NCBI GenBank assembly: GCA_002382045.1 | Contig: DFZJ01000050.1 | Span: forward strand, 1-10,216 | Reading direction: 5' to 3' | From: Syntrophaceae bacterium UBA4059 | GTDB taxonomy: Bacteria > Desulfobacterota > Syntrophia > Syntrophales > Smithellaceae | Length of the DNA stretch: 10,216 nucleotides | In this document: piece by piece, positions 1 to 5,366 of the stretch | Layout of the letters: each line of letters starts with the position of its first letter | Position numbering within the stretch: position 1 is the stretch's first letter | Translations under genes and position numbers: made by a program | Notes under the pieces: model-generated | The model's database searches: none | What the model saw: only the letters and a program-made list of their open reading frames with translations | What the model was told of the DNA's origin: nothing

Positions 1-48
1 AAAAATATCCTACATTTGCATGAAGCAGAAAACAATACGTTAAAGTTT

Positions 49-62
49 ATTCTTCGAAGAAT
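49..62. promoter_or_regulatory. Perfect 14-bp palindrome upstream of hsdM
   Basis: ATTCTTCGAAGAAT is a perfect inverted repeat 60 bp ahead of the hsdM start. Its position suggests an operator for a dimeric repressor of the R-M operon, which is inference only. I see no convincing sigma-70 pair around it: TTGCAT at 16-21 is a possible -35 box, but no good -10 box follows at the right distance. The rest of 1-121 holds nothing else except the RBS GGAG at 113-116. Confidence 0.3.
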
Positions 63-121
63 TTCTTGTTAGATTTACAAAGCGATGAATAGCGGATCAA
101 CGGATATTTGATGGAGACATA

Positions 122-1735
122 ATGCCAACAACTAAAGAAAAGGCTTCCAAGAAAAACAACAAACAAGAATCCATAGAAGCAAAACTCTGGCAGGCGGCGG
201 ACAAACTCCGCAAAAACATGGACGCCGCCGAATACAAGCACGTCGTATTAGGTTTAATTTTCCTCAAATACATCTCCGACGCTTTTGAAGATTTGCACAA
301 TAGGCTGCTGGGTGGCGTTGGCGACTATGAAGGCGCCGATCCCGAAGACCCCAACGAATACATGGCGGAAAAAGTATTCTTTGTTCCGCCAATTGCCCGC
401 TGGAAACACATATCCGCCAACGCGAAAAAGACGGAAATCCTGTTGGAGAATGGCAAAAAAGTGGATATCGGTGGCTATGTTGATGAGGCTATGGAAGCCA
501 TCGAACGGCAGAATCTTTCGCTCAAAGGAGTTCTCCCAAAAGTCTATGCCCGGCAAAATCTGGACCGCGCCAGCCTTGGCGGATTAATTGACCTTGTCGG
601 AACAATTGCGCTGGGGACGGCAGAGGCGCAGAGCAAGGATGTACTTGGCCAGGTGTATGAATATTTTCTGGGTCAATTTGCGCTTGCCGAAGGTAAAAAG
701 GGCGGACAGTTCTATACGCCGCGCAGCGTGGTCAAATTATTGGTGCAAATGCTGGAACCCTACGAAGGCCGGGTATTTGATCCGTGTTGTGGCTCCGGCG
801 GCATGTTTGTGCAAAGTGAGAAGTTTATTGAAGCGCACCAGGACCATTACAAAAAGAAGGATAAAAACGTAAAACTCAATCCCGCCGATATGATTTCCAT
901 CTACGGACAGGAATCTAACCAGACCACCTGGCGGCTGGCCAAGATGAATCTGGCCATTCGGGGGATCGATAGCTCCAACATCAAATGGAACAACGAAGGT
1001 TCGTTTCTCAACGATGCGCACAAAGATTTAAAAGCGGACTTCATCATCGCCAATCCGCCGTTTAACGATTCCGACTGGTCTGGTGAATTGTTGAAAGATG
1101 ACGCCCGCTGGAAATATGGCACGCCGCCTGCCGGCAACGCCAACTATGCCTGGATACAGCACTTCATCTATCACATGTCGCCCACGCGCGGCATGGCGGG
1201 ATTTGTGCTGGCGAAAGGATCGCTCACATCCAAAACCAACGGTGAAGGCGAAACACGTAAAAACATCATCGAAGCCGGGTTGCTGGACTGCATTGTCAAC
1301 CTTCCGGCAAAACTATTTCTCAATACACAAATTCCCGCCTGTCTCTGGTTTCTGTCACGCAGGAAGCAAGGGCGGCTGGACAAAGTTTTGTTCATCGATG
1401 CACGCAATCTTGGTTACCTGATTAATCGCCGGACAAAAGATTTTACCGATGTTGATATTGCGAAAATTGCCGACACCTACCACTACTGGCACAACAAGAG
1501 CAATCAATACGAAGATATTCCCGGTTTCTGCAAATCGGTCACGCTCAATGAAATCAGGGAAAAGGACTACGTTCTCACGCCGGGACGCTATATCGGCCTG
1601 CCGGAAGACGAAGACGATTTCGATTTTGCCGAACGGTTCGGAAAGCTCAAAGCCGAACTCGCGGAGCAGATGAAGGAAGAAACAAGGCTTAACGCATTGA
1701 TTATGGAAAATCTGAAAAAGGTGAAGCTGGTATAA
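122..1735 (+). CDS. hsdM: Type I restriction-modification system DNA methyltransferase (M subunit)
   Basis: This is the modification subunit of a type I R-M enzyme. It transfers a methyl group from S-adenosylmethionine to adenine N6 at the site chosen by HsdS. The 537-aa length is usual for HsdM. Residues ~17-150 look like the helical HsdM N-terminal domain (KLWQAADKLRKNMDAAEYKHVV begins it). The Rossmann methyltransferase core follows, with the 'GGQFYTPRSVV' lead-in at ~194-204, SAM motif I DPCCGSGG at 220-227 and catalytic motif IV NPPF at 311-314, which is the N6-adenine type. The ATG at 122 is preceded by GGAG at 113-116 with 5-nt spacing. It is the first gene of the operon. A 275-bp repeat-rich gap separates it from the next gene, so hsdM may be partly uncoupled from the downstream genes. 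I see no frameshift and all key motifs are present. Confidence 0.97.
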   Translation: MPTTKEKASKKNNKQESIEAKLWQAADKLRKNMDAAEYKHVVLGLIFLKYISDAFEDLHNRLLGGVGDYEGADPEDPNEYMAEKVFFVPPIARWKHISANAKKTEILLENGKKVDIGGYVDEAMEAIERQNLSLKGVLPKVYARQNLDRASLGGLIDLVGTIALGTAEAQSKDVLGQVYEYFLGQFALAEGKKGGQFYTPRSVVKLLVQMLEPYEGRVFDPCCGSGGMFVQSEKFIEAHQDHYKKKDKNVKLNPADMISIYGQESNQTTWRLAKMNLAIRGIDSSNIKWNNEGSFLNDAHKDLKADFIIANPPFNDSDWSGELLKDDARWKYGTPPAGNANYAWIQHFIYHMSPTRGMAGFVLAKGSLTSKTNGEGETRKNIIEAGLLDCIVNLPAKLFLNTQIPACLWFLSRRKQGRLDKVLFIDARNLGYLINRRTKDFTDVDIAKIADTYHYWHNKSNQYEDIPGFCKSVTLNEIREKDYVLTPGRYIGLPEDEDDFDFAERFGKLKAELAEQMKEETRLNALIMENLKKVKLV

Positions 1736-1739
1736 ATTC

Positions 1740-1766
1740 TTTAAGGTCGCAATTTGCGACCTTAAA
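1740..1766. repeat. 27-bp palindrome just after hsdM (13-bp arms)
   Basis: The arms TTTAAGGTCGCAA and TTGCGACCTTAAA flank a single T. It begins 4 bp after the hsdM stop codon. No T-run follows on either strand, so it is not a standard intrinsic terminator. The core AAGGTCGCAA recurs in the palindromes inside the ORF6N gene (2207-2317) and, more weakly, at 1941-1959. That pattern marks it as a member of a local palindrome family rather than an isolated hairpin. Confidence 0.75.
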
Positions 1767-1811
1767 TTAAAAAGCGGTTTAGTATTAATTGTTCCATAGT
1801 AGTATTCACAT

Positions 1812-1892
1812 TTGTCATTCCGGACAAGCGTAGCGCGATCCGGAATCCAGGAATAATATTAACTGGATCCCGGCCTTCGCCGGGAAGACGAC
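1812..1892. repeat. REP/MITE-like two-hairpin intergenic element
   Basis: Two hairpins lie back to back. The first has arms ATTCCGGA (1817-1824) and TCCGGAAT (1839-1846). The second has arms TCCCGGC (1868-1874) and GCCGGGA (1879-1885) with a CTTC loop. The outer ends GTCATTCCGG and CCGGGAAGACGAC are roughly inverted copies of each other. Minus-strand translation gives 'FPAKAGIQ', the hallmark of a widespread bacterial family of short palindromic repeats (GTCATTCCCGC...GCGGGAATC type). A related copy sits at 9457-9530. It is non-coding and probably a non-autonomous, dispersed repeat. Confidence 0.7.
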
Positions 1893-1940
1893 TATATCGG
1901 AAATACTATTTTTGAAACAGTTTATGGATGTAAAGTTAAG

Positions 1941-1959
1941 GTATCGCAAAATGCGATAC
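1941..1959. repeat. 19-bp hairpin upstream of the ORF6N gene
   Basis: The arms GTATCGCA and TGCGATAC flank an AAA loop, about 52 bp ahead of the ORF6N start. The TCGCA/TGCGA core resembles that of the palindromes at 1740-1766 and 2287-2317. Its place in the 5' leader would suit an operator or an mRNA hairpin controlling the ORF6N gene, but this is inference from position. Confidence 0.5.
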
Positions 1960-2010
1960 GCTGGGTGGTCGCACCATTTGAGTATTGAAAAATGCGAAAG
2001 GTGAAGTTGA

Positions 2011-2985
2011 ATGGCTGAACATCCCCTTATGAAGACGGACGACATTCAACGCCGGATTTATACCATCCGTGGCGTACAGGTCATGCTGGATAATGATTTG
2101 GCAAAATTCTATGGCGTTGAAGTCAAACGACTCAATGAGCAGGTCAAAAGAAACATTGAAAGATTCCCGCAGGAATTCAGCTTTCAACTAACGGCAGAAG
2201 AAAGTAGTTCTCTAAGGTCACAAGCTGTGACCTTAGAGAACGAAAACAGTTTAAATTACCAAATTGGCACTGCAAAGAATGGACGAAACTTGAAGTCGCA
2301 AATTGCGACTTCAAGTTGGGGCGGAAAACGAAAAGCTTCCTATGTCTTTACCGAGCAGGGCGTGGCGATGCTCTCCGGTGTTCTGAAAAGTGCAAAAGCC
2401 GTTCAAATTAGCATTCAGGTTATCAATGCATTTGTTGCCATGCGCCGGTTTTTGGCTGCCAATGCGGAAGTGTTTCAACGTCTGGGCGCAGTGGAAAGAA
2501 AGCAAATCGAGCACAAAGCGGAAGCCGACCACAAATTTGAACAGATTTTCAATGCCATCGAAGAGAAAAGCATAAAACCAAAGCAGGGCATTTTTTTCGA
2601 CGGACAGATATTTGATGCCTATCAGTTTGTTTCCGGCCTGATCCGCACCGCCCGCAAATCCATTATTGTGATTGACAACTATATTGATGACGGGGTTCTG
2701 ACGCTGCTTTCCAAAGCCGGCAAAAAAGTGAAGATCACCATTCTCACTAAGACCATTTCCAAACAACTGGCGCTAGATATCAAAAAGTATAACGAGCAGT
2801 ACCCGGCAATCACATTAAAAGAATTTCATAACTCGCATGACAGGTTTTTAATCATCGACGGCAAAACCGTCTATCATTTCGGAGCATCGTTGAAAGACCT
2901 GGGCAAAAAGTGGTTTGCCTTTTCCAAATTCGATAAACACGCGTTTACGCTTCTGGACAAACTGGCGGAGGTTGTCAGTGAATAA
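2011..2985 (+). CDS. ORF6N domain protein with PLD-like C-terminal domain
   Basis: The function is uncharacterised. ORF6N is a DNA-binding domain of phage and mobile-element proteins and is known next to hsd genes. In this 324-aa protein residues ~10-145 match ORF6N: 'RGVQVMLDNDLAKFYGV', 'RFPQEFSFQLT', 'SSWGG' and 'YVFTEQGVAMLSGVLKS'. A charged, probably coiled-coil stretch (~150-190) leads to a second domain (~195-324). That domain carries H276-x-R278-x4-D283, the HxKx4D spacing of phospholipase D-like nucleases with Arg in place of Lys, so catalysis is uncertain. Residues 68-100 contain three L-x-x-Q-x-x-T units exactly 13 residues apart (68-74, 81-87, 94-100). Only the last, followed by SSWGG, fits the normal family sequence as I recall it. 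The ATG has AAAGGTGA at 1997-2004 with 6-nt spacing. The gene overlaps hsdS by 8 nt, implying translational coupling and a role tied to the R-M system. Confidence 0.88.
   Translation: MAEHPLMKTDDIQRRIYTIRGVQVMLDNDLAKFYGVEVKRLNEQVKRNIERFPQEFSFQLTAEESSSLRSQAVTLENENSLNYQIGTAKNGRNLKSQIATSSWGGKRKASYVFTEQGVAMLSGVLKSAKAVQISIQVINAFVAMRRFLAANAEVFQRLGAVERKQIEHKAEADHKFEQIFNAIEEKSIKPKQGIFFDGQIFDAYQFVSGLIRTARKSIIVIDNYIDDGVLTLLSKAGKKVKITILTKTISKQLALDIKKYNEQYPAITLKEFHNSHDRFLIIDGKTVYHFGASLKDLGKKWFAFSKFDKHAFTLLDKLAEVVSE
2207..2317. repeat. Three intragenic palindromes with 39-bp centre spacing
   Basis: Unit 1 (2207-2241) has 16-bp perfect arms around AGC. Unit 2 (about 2250-2276) is decayed but keeps the core CCAAATTGG centred on 2263. 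Unit 3 (2287-2317) has 15-bp perfect arms around one A. The centres are 2224, 2263 and 2302, exactly 39 bp (13 codons) apart, so the array stays in frame within the ORF6N coding region. Units 1 and 3 share the core AAG(G)TC(A/G)CAA with the palindrome at 1740-1766. Confidence 0.8.
2967..2971 (+). promoter_or_regulatory. Ribosome binding site setting the hsdS GTG start
   Basis: GGAGG lies 6 nt ahead of the GTG at 2978, inside the last codons of the ORF6N gene. It supports GTG 2978 over the in-frame ATG at 2915, which would overlap the upstream gene by 71 nt and add a tail unlike HsdS. Confidence 0.8.
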
Positions 2986-4126
2986 CGGCTGGAAGGAATA
3001 CAAGCTTGGGGCTGTGGCGCGATTATCGAAAGACACATACTTGCCGAAAAAAAATGATCATCTGCCATACATTGGACTTGAGCATATTCAAGAACAGGGC
3101 TTGCGTTTAATAAGTATCGGCGATTCAGATTCTATAACAAGTCAGAAGTATCATTTCAAAGAAAAAGATATTTTATTTGGAAAACTGCGGCCTTATTTTA
3201 GAAAAGTTATTAAACCTAATTTTGCTGGTATATGTTCTACAGACATTTGGGTCGTAAGGGCTTTGGAAAATTATGACCAAGATTATCTTTTTTATTTTTT
3301 TGCAAATCAGGAATTTGTTGATACTGCGAACTCAGGAGATTCTGGTACTAGAATGCCACGCGCAGATTGGAATTATGTAAAGAATACTATTTGGCAATTT
3401 CCTCCACTTCCTGAACAGCGCGCCATTGCTGGTGTGCTTTCCAGCCTTGACGACAAAATCGATCTTCTGCACCGGCAGAACAAAACACTGGAAGGCATGG
3501 CCGAAGCCCTCTGGCGGAAAATGTTTGTGGTGGACGCTGAGCCGGATTGGGCTAAGGGAAAGCTGGGTGATATTGCCTTAATAAACCCTTTAAGATCGAT
3601 CAAAAAAGGGGCAAGCGCCACATATATCGACATGTCAAACATGCCCACAAGTGGCCCGTTTCCCAAGGACTGGATAAAAAGAGAATTTACCAGTGGGATT
3701 AAGTTCAAAAACGGCGATACGATTATTGCACGAATAACACCATGTCTTGAAAACGGTAAAACGGCATACATCAATTTTCTTAATAGTGATGAAGTCGCCT
3801 GGGGTTCTACTGAATACATTGTAATGGCACCGAAAGCAGGCTATTGCGCAGAATGGGTTTATTCTCTGGCCAGGAGTAATGATTTTAGAGACTTCGCAAT
3901 TCAGAATATGACAGGCACAAGCGGCAGGCAACGTGTTTCGGGCGACTCAATCGCGCAATACGAAATAGCCATACCACCTACAAATTATTTTGAGAAGTTC
4001 AGAACATTTGCTGAACCTATAATGGAACACATAAAGAAAAACTCTTTTCAAATTCGGACGCTTTCACGTTTGCGCGAAGCGCTGCTACCCAAACTGATGA
4101 GCGGTGAAGTGCGCGTAAAGATGTAA
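2978..4126 (+). CDS. hsdS: Type I restriction-modification system specificity subunit
   Basis: This subunit reads the bipartite DNA target and holds the HsdM and HsdR subunits. From the GTG at 2978 it is 382 aa, within the usual range of about 380-450. The N-terminus 'NGWKEYKLG' is typical. TRD1 spans ~1-140. The first conserved region starts at 'PPLPEQRAIAGVLSSLDDKIDLL' (P142) and continues through 'KTLEGMAEALWRKMF'. TRD2 spans ~200-340. The terminal conserved helix contains 'LSRLREALLPKLMSGEVRV'. The TRD1 coding stretch (about 3020-3400) looks visibly more AT-rich, with T-runs near 3290-3300, than the conserved regions. That fits exchange of recognition domains between alleles. The target sequence cannot be read from this. 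The next gene's start codon lies 29 nt downstream. Confidence 0.95.
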   Translation: MNNGWKEYKLGAVARLSKDTYLPKKNDHLPYIGLEHIQEQGLRLISIGDSDSITSQKYHFKEKDILFGKLRPYFRKVIKPNFAGICSTDIWVVRALENYDQDYLFYFFANQEFVDTANSGDSGTRMPRADWNYVKNTIWQFPPLPEQRAIAGVLSSLDDKIDLLHRQNKTLEGMAEALWRKMFVVDAEPDWAKGKLGDIALINPLRSIKKGASATYIDMSNMPTSGPFPKDWIKREFTSGIKFKNGDTIIARITPCLENGKTAYINFLNSDEVAWGSTEYIVMAPKAGYCAEWVYSLARSNDFRDFAIQNMTGTSGRQRVSGDSIAQYEIAIPPTNYFEKFRTFAEPIMEHIKKNSFQIRTLSRLREALLPKLMSGEVRVKM

Positions 4127-4155
4127 AAATATTTTTGTGCGGAGAAAACACTGCT

Positions 4156-4605
4156 ATGACAGAAATCAATTTGACACAGTCAGAAGCAAATGCTCTTATC
4201 AGCATGGAAAAAATACGGGTCGATGACCAGAGTTATGATTATCCGGGGCTTGGCGGCCGGATTACAATACCGATTACATCGCGAAATAAGCGTGAATATT
4301 TCGTTCTCGATGTGAGTCGCGGCAGGATTGACCTTCTCAAAGGGTCTTACCACAACCGCGCTAAGCAAATAGTTATTTTGGTTCGGCTTGATTTCGGCGG
4401 ACAGCCACATAGAAATCCTGATGGGCAGGAAATCCCCTCGCCGCATTTGCATGTCTATCGCGAAGGTTATGGGGACAAATGGGCGGTGCCTATTCCTACA
4501 GAAGATTTTACGAATATCGCAGACTTGTGGCAAGCATTAATGGATTTTATGAAGTATTGTAACATTACAGAATTGCCTAATATTCAAAGAGGATTGTTTC
4601 CATGA
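4156..4605 (+). CDS. DUF6978-like protein of unknown function
   Basis: A 149-aa soluble protein with no signal peptide or membrane segment. From memory it matches the DUF6978 family: an N-terminal 'LTQSEANALISMEK', a middle 'LDVSRGRIDLLKGSYHNR', then 'HRNPDGQEIPSPHLHVYREGYGDKWA' and a C-terminal 'DFMKYCNI' region. The conserved His/Asp/Glu-rich middle (PHLHVYREG) could be an active or metal site, but no function is established. The ATG at 4156 starts with the family-like 'MTEINLTQSEAN' and has GGAG at 4141-4144. A TTG at 4135 in the same frame is less likely. Its stop overlaps the next start by 4 nt (ATGA), so the two genes form a translationally coupled pair placed between hsdS and hsdR. Confidence 0.8.
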   Translation: MTEINLTQSEANALISMEKIRVDDQSYDYPGLGGRITIPITSRNKREYFVLDVSRGRIDLLKGSYHNRAKQIVILVRLDFGGQPHRNPDGQEIPSPHLHVYREGYGDKWAVPIPTEDFTNIADLWQALMDFMKYCNITELPNIQRGLFP

Positions 4606-5366
4606 TCAACGAGATTCAGATACTTCTTGATAAATATCTGGTGTGGCTAAAAGACAAAACCGCATTGCGAAAGGTTAATGATTGGGTCGAAATTACGACG
4701 CCCTATCTTGATCGGCATAATGACTATTTGCAGATTTATGTGAAAAAGAACGATGGCGGTTATGTCTTAACGGATGACGGATATACGATTGGTGACCTGC
4801 GGCAGTCTGGCTGTGAACTTGAGAGTAAGAAGCGCAAAGACCTTTTAGCAATGACTTTAAACGGTTTCGGTGTGAAGTATGAAAGTGACGCTTTGCTGAT
4901 TCAGGCATCTCCTGAAACATTCGCATTAAAAAAACATAATCTGGTGCAGGCAATGTTAGCCATTAATGATTTATTCTATCTTGCAGCGCCAATGGTATCC
5001 AGTCTCTTTCTCGAAGATGTCACGTCCTGGTTGGATACTTACGAGGTTCGCTATACACCGCGCGTCAAATTTTCCGGGAAATCGGGCTATGATCATATGT
5101 TTGATTTTGTCATTCCGGCTTCAAGAAAATATCCGGAGCGGATCATCCAGGCTATAAACAGACCGAATCGGGAGTATGTTCAGTCATTCGCTTTCTCTTG
5201 GATTGATACAAAGGATGTAAGGCCTCCAAATTCGGTGTCATATGCCTTTTTAAATGATTCTGATCATTCACCAACATCAACAGTTACGGATGCTTTGAAA
5301 AATTATGGTGTAAAACCAGTTTTGTGGAGCACGCGGGACGAGGTTAGAGAGGAACTAGCCGCTTGA
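4602..5366 (+). CDS. DUF1828/DUF1829 domain protein of unknown function
   Basis: A 254-aa protein. Residues ~25-120 carry the DUF1828-like pattern 'ITTPYLDRHNDYLQIYV', 'GGYVLTDDGYTIGDL' and 'KKRKDLLAMTLNGFGV'. Residues ~145-250 match DUF1829: 'VRYTPRVKFSGKSGYDHMFDFVIP' through 'IQAINRPNREYVQSFAFSWIDTK' to 'PVLWSTRDEVREELAA'. Both families are uncharacterised and, as I recall, common in phages and mobile regions. The ATG at 4602 has AAGAGGA at 4587-4593 and overlaps the upstream stop as ATGA. The 3' end overlaps the hsdR start (TGATG). The coupling to a DUF6978-like gene suggests the two products act together, perhaps as a toxin-antitoxin-like or regulatory pair. That is inference. Confidence 0.82.
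   Translation: MINEIQILLDKYLVWLKDKTALRKVNDWVEITTPYLDRHNDYLQIYVKKNDGGYVLTDDGYTIGDLRQSGCELESKKRKDLLAMTLNGFGVKYESDALLIQASPETFALKKHNLVQAMLAINDLFYLAAPMVSSLFLEDVTSWLDTYEVRYTPRVKFSGKSGYDHMFDFVIPASRKYPERIIQAINRPNREYVQSFAFSWIDTKDVRPPNSVSYAFLNDSDHSPTSTVTDALKNYGVKPVLWSTRDEVREELAA

Noticed and set aside
1740..1766. Intrinsic terminator after hsdM
   Set aside because: The stem is strong but no U-run follows on either strand, and related palindromes occur within a coding region.
1815..2045. Minus-strand reading frame with 'VFPAKAGIQ'
   Set aside because: It is a translation of the intergenic palindromic repeat, with no RBS or family support.
2207..2317. CRISPR-like array
   Set aside because: Only three units, each palindromic and within an open coding frame, with no conserved-repeat and variable-spacer pattern and no cas genes.
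2311..2766. 151-codon open frame on the minus strand opposite the ORF6N gene
   Set aside because: It is a shadow of the strongly supported plus-strand gene, with no recognisable domain.
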